Below, piece after piece: positions 18,823 through 26,824 of a DNA stretch of 64,000 nt. The stretch covers positions 1 to 64,000 of the forward strand of contig JAAFIR010000017.1 of assembly GCA_013297885.1 (NCBI GenBank). Reading direction: 5' to 3'. Under the pieces are notes generated by a model, which searched no databases, had not been told where the DNA came from, and was given only the letters and a program-made list of their open reading frames with translations. The position numbers were made by a program, and so were the translations under genes. How positions within the stretch are numbered: position 1 is the stretch's first letter; every line of letters starts with the position of its first letter. Source of the stretch: Leptospirales bacterium (GTDB lineage Bacteria > Spirochaetota > Leptospiria > Leptospirales > Leptospiraceae).

Positions 18823-20754
18823 ATGAGTCTAATTGAAAGGGCGTTTCGCTTATTAAAAGAAATTCCAAATCTTGTAATTGGTGAAAATAAAAACGAACCT
18901 CATAAGAACAAACGAAGTTTTTTAAAAGAAGCAGAAAATTTTCACCAAACAGCAATTTATCCTATTGTAGAAGAAAATATTCCTGATGAAGAATCTATTA
19001 AAGCATCAAAGGAATTAACTGAAACTGAAATTGAAGCAGTTGTAGACAAAGAAGAATTTCTTTTAATAAATGAGTCTGATGAAATTTATATTGAAAATGA
19101 AGATAATATTGATGATGAAGCTGAAGATGATTATCTAATTGATTTAGATAAAATCGAGGATGATGTTAATCAAACAAAAACTAAAATTGAACTTGTTGAT
19201 GATATAATAGATGATAATGAAATTTTAGAAGACTGGGAAAATGATGCACTGAGAGATGAAGAAGTGGGTTATATTCCTAAAGAAGAAATTCACATTTTAA
19301 ATGATAGTTCTGAATCAAAAGACAACTCGGATAATTATTTTGTATTAGTTGAAACTACAAAAGAGATTCTAAAATCAAATTCTTATGATGATTTTTTTGC
19401 AAATTTAATGTATTCTATAATAGGACAAGTTGGTATTGAAAGAATTTTGATTTATTCATCTCGAAATGGGAATTTTAATGAATTAGAGTTAATAGCTAAA
19501 GAAGGTAGTGAAGAAGAAATAGATAAAATATTTTCTTCTAGTGATAAAATTTATCAATCACTTGAAAATTCTGAAAAAATATTAAAAATTTCAGAGATAG
19601 AAAATTTGAATCAAGATGAACTGGAACTAGTAGAAAAATTTCATATCGAGATTTTAATCCCAATAAAAGTAGATGATAAATTTTCAGGTTTTATTTTAGC
19701 TAGTAAAAAACATGCACAAGATGAGTTTTTAGATTCTGAAATAGATTTTATCAAAAATTTAGTTGATATATCTAGTAATTATTTATCAAAACTTTTAGAT
19801 TTTGAAAATCTAAATCGTGAAGTTAGTGAATTGAATAAAGTTTTGTTATCAAATAATCGAGTTACTGCATTTGCTGATAAAATTTATTCGAGCTTAAATC
19901 TTGAAGAAGTTTTTGATTTAACTTCAGAATTTTTTATTAATGATTTTAAAATTCAAAAATTTTCTTTATTAATTCTTGAAAGTTTTAGTGATAAGTTTAA
20001 AATTTTTGAAACTAACACTTTTAGCCAATTAGTAAAAGAAAAATTTTCATTAAATAAAGATTCTAAAATTATCACTATGGTTTCTCAAATATCAGCAATA
20101 TACAAATTAGATAACCCTGAGGAGAATAATGAATTGGCAATATTGAATTCCCAATTAATAGATTATGAATTTATTATGATTCCTTTATTAAACAGAAAAA
20201 GACTTTATGGAATTTTTGTTGTTCATGATGTTGGTTTAAATTTAACTCCAGGTTTTAAACAAGCTTTAGTTTCTATCTCAAATATAATAGCTCCAATAAT
20301 TTCAAATATTCTGATAGAAAAAGAAAAAAATACTTTATATAAAGATCCTTTTAATCCACTACATTCCATTCTTGAAAAAGAAATTGCAGAGGCAAAAGAA
20401 ACTGATTCCAGTTTTACTTTAATTGTTGTTAAAATTTTAAATATAAGTAGAATTTTTACAATATTAGGTATGAATTTTTATACAGAATACATTGAATTCA
20501 TTTCGAAGACAATTCAATCTAATGTCGATGAAAAAGATTATATTTCTAGAATTGGACAAGGAAAATTTGCAATTTTGCTAAAAGGTTTTGATAGCATAGA
20601 TGCTGAAGGTTTTATTGAAAAAATCAAATCCAAAATAGTAATGTTTCACAATCCTTCCAAAGAATTTAAACTTTCAATTCAAGTATACTCTTTAGAATTT
20701 CCAAAACAAGCATCCGATAAAAGAAAATTTATAGAAATGCTCGAAGAAACCTAA
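18823..20754 (+). CDS. GAF-domain protein with acidic N-terminus and degenerate GGDEF-like domain
   Basis: A 643-residue cytoplasmic protein. Residues 1-165 are acidic. Residues about 170-330 look like a GAF domain (NSYDDFFANLMYSIIGQVGIERILIY…), with a second GAF-like domain at about 345-500 (SLNLEEVFDLTSEFFINDFKIQKFSLLIL). The C-terminus from about 505 resembles a diguanylate cyclase fold (SFTLIVVKILNISRIFTILG … ISRIGQGKFAILLKG), but GQGKF replaces GGDEF, so it is unlikely to make c-di-GMP. A sensory or scaffold role is inferred. It follows the acidic repeat gene within 3 bases and is followed by an MBOAT gene after 8 bases. Confidence 0.7.
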   Translation: MSLIERAFRLLKEIPNLVIGENKNEPHKNKRSFLKEAENFHQTAIYPIVEENIPDEESIKASKELTETEIEAVVDKEEFLLINESDEIYIENEDNIDDEAEDDYLIDLDKIEDDVNQTKTKIELVDDIIDDNEILEDWENDALRDEEVGYIPKEEIHILNDSSESKDNSDNYFVLVETTKEILKSNSYDDFFANLMYSIIGQVGIERILIYSSRNGNFNELELIAKEGSEEEIDKIFSSSDKIYQSLENSEKILKISEIENLNQDELELVEKFHIEILIPIKVDDKFSGFILASKKHAQDEFLDSEIDFIKNLVDISSNYLSKLLDFENLNREVSELNKVLLSNNRVTAFADKIYSSLNLEEVFDLTSEFFINDFKIQKFSLLILESFSDKFKIFETNTFSQLVKEKFSLNKDSKIITMVSQISAIYKLDNPEENNELAILNSQLIDYEFIMIPLLNRKRLYGIFVVHDVGLNLTPGFKQALVSISNIIAPIISNILIEKEKNTLYKDPFNPLHSILEKEIAEAKETDSSFTLIVVKILNISRIFTILGMNFYTEYIEFISKTIQSNVDEKDYISRIGQGKFAILLKGFDSIDAEGFIEKIKSKIVMFHNPSKEFKLSIQVYSLEFPKQASDKRKFIEMLEET

Positions 20755-20762
20755 TTGAATAA

Positions 20763-22172
20763 ATGTTATTTAATTCAATTAATTTCTTAGTTTTTTTCTT
20801 TTGTTTTTTTTTAATTTACTTTAAATCTAATTTAAAATTTCAAAATATTTTACTTTTACTAGGTGGAATTTTCTTTTACGCTTTCTGGAATATCTGGGCA
20901 AGTCTAATTTTAATTTTATCTATTTTAATAAATTATTTTATGGGAAATTTATTATTCTCAAAAAAAAACTATAAAAAGAGAATTTTATTTTTTGGGATTA
21001 TAGGCAATTTGAGTTTATTGTTTTTTTTTAAATATGCGATTTTTGTAAGTAATATCCTCAATGATTTTTTTTTGATAACTAATATTAATTTTAAGTTTAA
21101 AATTTTAAATATAATTTTACCAATTGGAATTTCATTTTATACATTTCATAATATTTCGTATTTAGTTGATTTGTATAAAGAAAAAATTTTACCTTCAAAA
21201 AACTTAATAAGTTTTTCAGTTTATGATTTATTTTTTCCACTACTTTTGGCTGGTCCAATAGAAAGAGCAGAAAAACTTATTCCACAAATCGAAGCAAAAC
21301 GAAAAATTAATAAAGATAAGGTTGTCTCTGGAACTATTTTATTTTGTATTGGAATTTTAAAAAAAGTTTTTATTTCTGATAATTTGTCTGAACTTGTTGA
21401 TCTTTCTTTAAAAACTAATTCTATGATTCCTGAAGGTTTTACTTATACAATCGCATTTTTATTTGCATTTCAAGTTTATACAGATTTTAGTGGTTATACT
21501 GATTCAGCACGTGGGCTTGCTAGAATTTTAGGATTCGAATTGTCGCTTAATTTTAATTTACCGTTTGTTTCTAAAAATCCTTCTGAGTTTTGGACAAGAT
21601 GGCACATTAGTCTCAGTACTTGGCTTAGAGATTATGTTTATATCCCTCTTGGTGGAAATAAATATGGGTTTATTAAACAAAATACAAATTTACTAATTGT
21701 CTGGATTTTAGGTGGACTTTGGCATGGAGCAACTTATGGGTATTTGATTTGGGGTGGATATTGTGGGATTCAAGTTGTGGGATATAATTTGATTCAAAAG
21801 TTAAATTTGAAAATAACTATTTCTAATTTTTTTGATAAATATTTTTTAAATAACATTTATCGGATACTAACATTTTTTTTATTTGGTTTTGGTTTATTAT
21901 TGTTTAGAGTTGAAAATTATACTCATTTAGAAAGACTAGTTATAAATTCCAAAACAATTTTTTTTAATTTAAATTTGAATATAAAAATTTTATTTTTTAT
22001 ATCTCCTGTTTTAATTTTAGAAAGTATTTCAATTTATAAAAATGATTTGGAAGCTTTTCATCCAAGGAAAATAAATTCATTTTTATTTTATACAATTACT
22101 TTTGTTTTCAGTTTGCAATTTATCTTGTTTTCTTCTTTCCAGTTAAAAGAATTTTTTTATTTTCAGTTTTAA
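20763..22172 (+). CDS. MBOAT-family O-acyltransferase (AlgI-like)
   Basis: A 469-residue membrane protein with about ten helices. It has PIGISFYTFHNISYLVDLY, LAGPIERAEKLIPQ, a DFSGYTDSARGLARILGFEL segment, and the catalytic-His region NLLIVWILGGLWHGATYGYLIWGGYCG. Such enzymes transfer acetyl or acyl groups to polysaccharide or lipid on the outer face, usually with an SGNH/AlgJ-like partner. No such partner is visible here. The 3' end is followed by a hairpin at 22225-22258. Confidence 0.9.
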   Translation: MLFNSINFLVFFFCFFLIYFKSNLKFQNILLLLGGIFFYAFWNIWASLILILSILINYFMGNLLFSKKNYKKRILFFGIIGNLSLLFFFKYAIFVSNILNDFFLITNINFKFKILNIILPIGISFYTFHNISYLVDLYKEKILPSKNLISFSVYDLFFPLLLAGPIERAEKLIPQIEAKRKINKDKVVSGTILFCIGILKKVFISDNLSELVDLSLKTNSMIPEGFTYTIAFLFAFQVYTDFSGYTDSARGLARILGFELSLNFNLPFVSKNPSEFWTRWHISLSTWLRDYVYIPLGGNKYGFIKQNTNLLIVWILGGLWHGATYGYLIWGGYCGIQVVGYNLIQKLNLKITISNFFDKYFLNNIYRILTFFLFGFGLLLFRVENYTHLERLVINSKTIFFNLNLNIKILFFISPVLILESISIYKNDLEAFHPRKINSFLFYTITFVFSLQFILFSSFQLKEFFYFQF

Positions 22173-22224
22173 ATAACTTTACCTATCTTTACAAATTGAC
22201 ATTTACCAACTATTAATTTATCTT

Positions 22225-22258
22225 CTCAATCATAAACTTTAAATAAAGCTTAATTGAG
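22225..22258 (+). other. Nested hairpin after the MBOAT gene
   Basis: CTCAAT (22225-22230) pairs with ATTGAG (22253-22258), with CTTTA/TAAAG inside. No T run follows on the plus strand, so it may be only a processing or weak termination signal. Confidence 0.3.
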
Positions 22259-22346
22259 AGTTCTAGGATAATTCTAATACTAAAAATTCTAAAATGAATA
22301 TTAATATTCTCAAATTTTCTGAAATTCTTACGATAATAATATTATT

Positions 22347-22886
22347 ATGTCTAAATTTTTTTTTACTTTGATTTTTTTTACTTTGATTTTAATTTCAGGT
22401 GAAGCAGATTTTGTTCCAGTATTTAAAGAACAAAGAACTTCTCAAGGCGAAAAGCATTATGAAATTGCAATGGATTTATATAAAGATAAAAAATACAAAG
22501 ATGTAATTTCTAGAATAAACGATTTTTTGTTTTTATTTCCAGGGCATCCTTCCACTTTAAAATCCTTAAAATTATTAAGTTTAGCACAAAAAAAATCCAA
22601 TTTATATTATGATTCAATTAAAACTGACTCATTTACTTATAGAGAATTCCCAACTACTGAAGATGGAATTGCATCATATTTAGATGCAGGTAAAAAATTA
22701 TTCTTTATTGGAAGAAATAAAGAAGCAAAAGATGTTTTAGAGATTGTTAAAACTCAAATGTATTCTTCCAAACTAGCCAAAGAAGCAGAAATAGAATTAA
22801 AACAACATCAAATTTTAGAAGAAGAACCTTATCTCTTCAAAGAAGATTTAACAAAAAATGAAAATAATACCAATCCTACTAAATAA
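22347..22886 (+). CDS. Exported TPR-like protein
   Basis: A 179-residue protein with a signal peptide (FFFTLIFFTLILISGEA) and helical repeats (EKHYEIAMDLYKDKKYKDVISRINDFLFLFPGHPST), similar to tetratricopeptide or Sel1/YbgF-type periplasmic proteins. It lies 87 bases before the CNBD gene and may share its transcript. Function unknown. Confidence 0.7.
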   Translation: MSKFFFTLIFFTLILISGEADFVPVFKEQRTSQGEKHYEIAMDLYKDKKYKDVISRINDFLFLFPGHPSTLKSLKLLSLAQKKSNLYYDSIKTDSFTYREFPTTEDGIASYLDAGKKLFFIGRNKEAKDVLEIVKTQMYSSKLAKEAEIELKQHQILEEEPYLFKEDLTKNENNTNPTK

Positions 22887-22973
22887 AAAATTGATTATAT
22901 TTTGGAATAAATAAAACTTGTATTTGGCACATAGTAAGTGCAAAGTTTAAGGGAATTTTTAAAGTAAAGAAAC

Positions 22974-24206
22974 ATGACAACAGCACAAGCACCTAGTTTT
23001 CAAATAGTAAGTTATCCCGCAGGCTCTTATATTATAGTTGAGGGTAAAAAAGAAGCATATAATTTTTACATTGTTAGAGAAGGGAAAGTTAGTGTGGGTA
23101 GGGAAAATCCTGTTGTCGGTGAAGACCCAAACCAAAACTTAGGACCTGGAGATTTTTTTGGGGTTGTTGCAGCTATGGCTCAACATCCACAAATTGAATC
23201 AGCTAGAGCATTAACAAATGTTTCTTTAATCTCTGTATCATATGATCAATTCGGAACTCTAATTCAACGTAACACTCCTGTAGCCATGAAAATCATTCGT
23301 TACTTCTCGATGAAGTTAAGACAATTTGATCAGACTATTACAAGACTCTCTTTTAGAAACACAGTTGCTGAAGACATCAACCAACTTTACAATATGGGTG
23401 AATATTATTTTTCGCAAGGTAACATGGATCATGCTACTTATGCTTACCAAAGTTATTTAAAATATTTACCAAATGGTCAATATGTTCCACAAGTAAAAAA
23501 GAAATTAATGTCTTTAAATAAACCTCTTGCATCAGCTCCTATTGACGAAACAAAATTTAATAGATCTTATAAAGATAATGAAGTAATATTTTGTGAACAC
23601 GAACCAGGTAAAGAACTTTATATTATTCAAGGTGGGAAAGTTAAAATTTCCAAAATCGTTGACAACAACGAAGTAATGTTAGCAGTTCTTCAAACAGGTG
23701 ACATCTTTGGTGAGATGGCAATTCTTGACAACAAACCTCGATCAGCAAATGCTGTGGCTTTTGGATTCACTGATGTACTTGCAATCAACAAAGCAAACTT
23801 TGAAGGAATGGTAAAAGCACAACCTCAACTTGCAAGCCGTTTGATAACATTATTATCTGAGAGAATTTGGATCGCATACAAACAATTAGCAAACTTGATG
23901 CTAAAAGATCCTCAGGGTAGAATTGCAGATACTCTTCTCACTCTTGCAGAAAAAAATAGAGCTAAAATTGCACCTAAAACTCCTTATGACTTTGAAATAG
24001 CTGTTAGAGATCTTTTAAAAATGGTTGGACTTGCTGAAAATAGAGATGAGAAAATTTTATATTCTCTTTTTGAAGCGAACAAATTTTTAAAACTAGAAAA
24101 TGATAGAGTCAAATGTTCTGATCTAGGTGAACTTGATAAACTAGTTCAATACTATCGTAAAAAAAATCTAATGGATGCAAAAATTTCAAAAGAAAAATTG
24201 AGATAA
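22974..24206 (+). CDS. Double cyclic-nucleotide-binding domain protein
   Basis: A 410-residue cytoplasmic protein. CNBD 1 spans residues about 10-125 (YPAGSYIIVEGKKEAYNFYIVREGKVSVG), a TPR-like helical segment follows at about 135-185, and CNBD 2 spans about 195-310 with the phosphate-binding cassette FGEMAILDNKPRSANAVA. CNBD 1 lacks the Arg of the cassette (FFGVVAAMAQHPQIESARA is diverged), so only domain 2 is likely to bind cNMP. The C-terminal 100 residues look like a small helical/winged-helix domain (DLLKMVGLAENRDEKIL). Only one base separates it from the ppx gene, so the two are probably co-translated. Confidence 0.88.
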   Translation: MTTAQAPSFQIVSYPAGSYIIVEGKKEAYNFYIVREGKVSVGRENPVVGEDPNQNLGPGDFFGVVAAMAQHPQIESARALTNVSLISVSYDQFGTLIQRNTPVAMKIIRYFSMKLRQFDQTITRLSFRNTVAEDINQLYNMGEYYFSQGNMDHATYAYQSYLKYLPNGQYVPQVKKKLMSLNKPLASAPIDETKFNRSYKDNEVIFCEHEPGKELYIIQGGKVKISKIVDNNEVMLAVLQTGDIFGEMAILDNKPRSANAVAFGFTDVLAINKANFEGMVKAQPQLASRLITLLSERIWIAYKQLANLMLKDPQGRIADTLLTLAEKNRAKIAPKTPYDFEIAVRDLLKMVGLAENRDEKILYSLFEANKFLKLENDRVKCSDLGELDKLVQYYRKKNLMDAKISKEKLR

Positions 24207-24207
24207 A

Positions 24208-25770
24208 ATGTCAGAAAAAAATTTAGCTGCTATTGATTTAGGAACTAATTCTTTTCATCTTATAATTGTTAAAGTCCATCCAGATGGAAGTTTTGAATCT
24301 CTTGGAAAAGAAAAAGAAACTGTAAGACTTGGTTTAGGATCAGGTAGTTCAGACGTAATCACTCCAGATGCTATCGAAAGAGGCATCAAATGTCTTAAGA
24401 GATTTAAAGCACTTGCAGAAATTCAAAATGCAGAGATAAGAGCTGTTGCAACATCTGCTCTTCGTGAAGCAAAAAATCGAAATGTATTTTTAGATAGAGC
24501 AAAAAATGAACTTGGTTTGAATATTGAAGTAGTAAGTGGGTTTGAAGAAGCCAGATTAATCTATTTTGGTATTTTACAAGGACTACCTGTTTTTGATAAA
24601 AAAATTCTTATGATTGATATTGGTGGCGGAAGTACTGAAATTTTAGTTGGTAAAGAAGGACAAATTGAATTTGCTCAAAGTTTAAAAATTGGTGCAATCA
24701 GACTGACTGATAAATTTTTTAATGGTGATCCAAACGAAGACAAAGACATTGAGCAATGTAAACTTCATGTTGAAGGAATGATTTCTCCTTATAAACGAGA
24801 GATTGAAAAGTTAAATCCTGAAATAATAATCGGTTCATCTGGAACAATTCAAGCTCTTGCTAGTATGATTCTTGCTGAACGTGGAGAAGAATTTGAAGAG
24901 TCTAGAAGTTTAAATAATATTTCTTTCACTTATGAAGAATTAAAAAAATCAAGAAATGTTTTAAACCAAGCAAACACTTTAAAGAAAAGAACAAAAGTTC
25001 CTGGACTAGATGTGAAACGAGCTGATATTATTGTTGCAGGAAGTATAATCCTAGAACAAATATTTAAAACATTCTCTTTAAAATCACTCCATATTTCAGA
25101 ATATGCTCTTCGAGAAGGAATCATTTACGATTCAATTAAAAAAACTGTTGAACCAAATTCTAATTCAACTAATCCGCTTGATAATATTCGTATAAAAGCT
25201 GTAAATGCTTTGTTTAATACTTTCCCTTATGAAGCTGAACATGTTAGAAAAGTAACAGAACTAAGTTTAAAAATTTTTGATGATTTAAAATCAGTTCATG
25301 GTTGTAGCCAAGTTGAACGAGAATATTTGGAAGCAGCAAGTATGCTTCATGAAATTGGAATGGGAATTTCGCATTCATCTCATCACAAACATTCCTATTA
25401 TATTATCAGAAATTCTGAATTAATGGTTGGATTTAATTTTGAAGAAATTGAAATTATAGCTCTCACATCACGTTATCATAGAAAAAGCACACCTAAAGCT
25501 AAACATTTGGAATATGTAAAATTAGATCCAATAAGTCAACTCACAATCAAAAAACTTTCTGCTATTTTGAGAATTGCTGATGGTCTTGACAGGTCACATC
25601 AAGGTATTGCTGAAAATATAGAAGCTGAATTTCAAAATGATGTAATTTTATTTAAAGTAAAAGTTAAAAAAGAAATTGATCCCCATATAGACATTTGGTC
25701 AGCCCAACAAAAAAAAGATCTATTTGAAGAAATTTTTGCAAAAAAAATTGCTTTTGTAACTTATACTTAA
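24208..25770 (+). CDS. Ppx/GppA-type exopolyphosphatase or pppGpp phosphatase
   Basis: A 520-residue cytoplasmic phosphohydrolase. The actin-like N-terminal ATPase-fold phosphate motifs are AAIDLGTNSFHLIIV and LMIDIGGGSTEILVG, with GSSGTIQALA later. The C-terminal region from about residue 330 is an HD-like helical domain (AASMLHEIGMGISHSSHHKHSYY, RIADGLDRSH), as in long Ppx/GppA forms. It acts on polyphosphate or on (p)ppGpp; which one cannot be settled from sequence. Coupled to the cNMP-binding protein upstream. Confidence 0.9.
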   Translation: MSEKNLAAIDLGTNSFHLIIVKVHPDGSFESLGKEKETVRLGLGSGSSDVITPDAIERGIKCLKRFKALAEIQNAEIRAVATSALREAKNRNVFLDRAKNELGLNIEVVSGFEEARLIYFGILQGLPVFDKKILMIDIGGGSTEILVGKEGQIEFAQSLKIGAIRLTDKFFNGDPNEDKDIEQCKLHVEGMISPYKREIEKLNPEIIIGSSGTIQALASMILAERGEEFEESRSLNNISFTYEELKKSRNVLNQANTLKKRTKVPGLDVKRADIIVAGSIILEQIFKTFSLKSLHISEYALREGIIYDSIKKTVEPNSNSTNPLDNIRIKAVNALFNTFPYEAEHVRKVTELSLKIFDDLKSVHGCSQVEREYLEAASMLHEIGMGISHSSHHKHSYYIIRNSELMVGFNFEEIEIIALTSRYHRKSTPKAKHLEYVKLDPISQLTIKKLSAILRIADGLDRSHQGIAENIEAEFQNDVILFKVKVKKEIDPHIDIWSAQQKKDLFEEIFAKKIAFVTYT

Positions 25771-25895
25771 TATAATTTTTAAAAATTCTGTTTCTAAAAA
25801 AAGTTAATTTTTCAGCATGTGATTAAACTCAATTCCAAATACTCACTTACCTAAGAGATCAAGTAATATTATAATTAAATATTTTTTATGTTAAG

Positions 25896-26116
25896 CTAAA
25901 TGATTGTTAAAAAATCAATTTCAAAATTTTCTAATAAAATCGATTTTGCAATTCCTGTTTCTTTGAATTCTGAATTGAGAATGTATTTATTTTTTTCGTT
26001 TTGAAAAATTTCTATTGTTTTTGCGAGTGGATCGACTACCCAGTATTCCTTCATCAGTTTTTTTTAAATAATCAGAGTAAGTTTCTAATTTTGATCCCAA
26101 AGTTATTATGTTTTTA
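25896..26116 (-). pseudogene. Uma2-family (DUF820) endonuclease remnant
   Basis: The minus strand reads MKEYWVVDPLAKTIEIFQNE followed by a C-terminal half ending at TAG (complement of 25896-25898). EYWVVDP…IEIF is the characteristic Uma2 core of the PD-(D/E)XK fold. Upstream, in a different frame, the strand reads GSKLETYSDYLKK, which matches the preceding 'KLE.Y' helix. The frames meet in an A/T homopolymer near 26060, indicating a frameshift. The N-terminal catalytic half is absent. Confidence 0.65.
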
Positions 26117-26154
26117 ATCTAACTATTTAAAAAAATTATCAATTAAAAAAAAGA

Positions 26155-26318
26155 TTTTTCTTTACTAGAGTTAGGGATTGAAAAAGTCCAAAGGAGTGCC
26201 TAAGCACCATGCTTTTTCAAGCCCGACCCTTATAAAATGAAGAATGAAGAATTAAAAATATTGAATCTTTCATTCTAAATTCTAAATTTTACATTCTTCA
26301 TTTTAGAGGGGAACTCCC
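26155..26318 (+). repeat. Dispersed two-hairpin repeat, copy 4 (type B)
   Basis: ACTAG leader, closing stem GAGTT (26168-26172)/AACTC (26312-26316). Linker AGGGATTG, hairpin 1 TTGAAAAAG/CTTTTTCAA (26179-26220) with an inner GGAGTGCC/AGCACC-like stem, linker GCCCGACCC, hairpin 2 built on ATAAAATGAAGAATGAAGAATT facing AATTCT…ATTCTTCATTTTA (26232-26306), then CCC. Confidence 0.8.
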
Positions 26319-26392
26319 AAACTTTTAACATAAAAAATAACTTTAAAACTTGTTTTGAATTTAAAACATAGTTTCACTAAAGGAGTAAATTC

Positions 26393-26821
26393 ATGAAATT
26401 TATTTTTATTGGAGTGATTTTGTTTATGTTTAATTGTGCTGGAACTAGACCCTCAAATTTAGGAGCAACAAATGGAAAATTAATTTCCTGTCCAGATAGT
26501 CCAAACTGTGTAAATAGCCAAATGGATAAAATGGATTCTCATTTTATTGAGCCACTAAAATATAGCAAAGACTTAAAAGAAGCAACTGGTGATTTAAAAA
26601 CTCTAATTTCAAAAATTCCAAAAACAAATCTGATCGTTGAAAAAGAAGCTTATCTATATTTTGAATTTACTTCAAAGCTAATGGGATATGTTGATGATGT
26701 CGAATTTTATTTTGATGATTTGAATAAAACAATTCATGTTCGTTCTGCATCAAGACTAGGAAAAAGTGATTTAGGTGTAAATCGAAAAAGAATTGAGTCC
26801 ATTCGATCTGAATTAAAATAA
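26393..26821 (+). CDS. DUF1499 lipoprotein
   Basis: A 142-residue protein with a lipobox (ILFMFNC, Cys near residue 15) and the DUF1499 core: CPDSPNCVNSQ near the start, then VEKEAYLYFEFTSKLMGYVDDVEFYFD and IHVRSASRLGKSDLGVNRKRIE. DUF1499 proteins are small and of unknown function, often lipoproteins. AAAGGAG precedes the ATG. ligA begins 3 bases after the stop. Confidence 0.88.
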   Translation: MKFIFIGVILFMFNCAGTRPSNLGATNGKLISCPDSPNCVNSQMDKMDSHFIEPLKYSKDLKEATGDLKTLISKIPKTNLIVEKEAYLYFEFTSKLMGYVDDVEFYFDDLNKTIHVRSASRLGKSDLGVNRKRIESIRSELK

Positions 26822-26824
26822 TTT

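Larger units (their letters stand above)
25771..26392. other. Intergenic region with a Uma2 remnant and a repeat copy
   Basis: It contains a decayed minus-strand Uma2-family gene fragment (25896-26116) and repeat copy 4 (26155-26318). The remaining bases are AT-rich and unremarkable. The DUF1499 gene's ribosome binding site AAAGGAG lies at 26379-26385. Confidence 0.7.
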
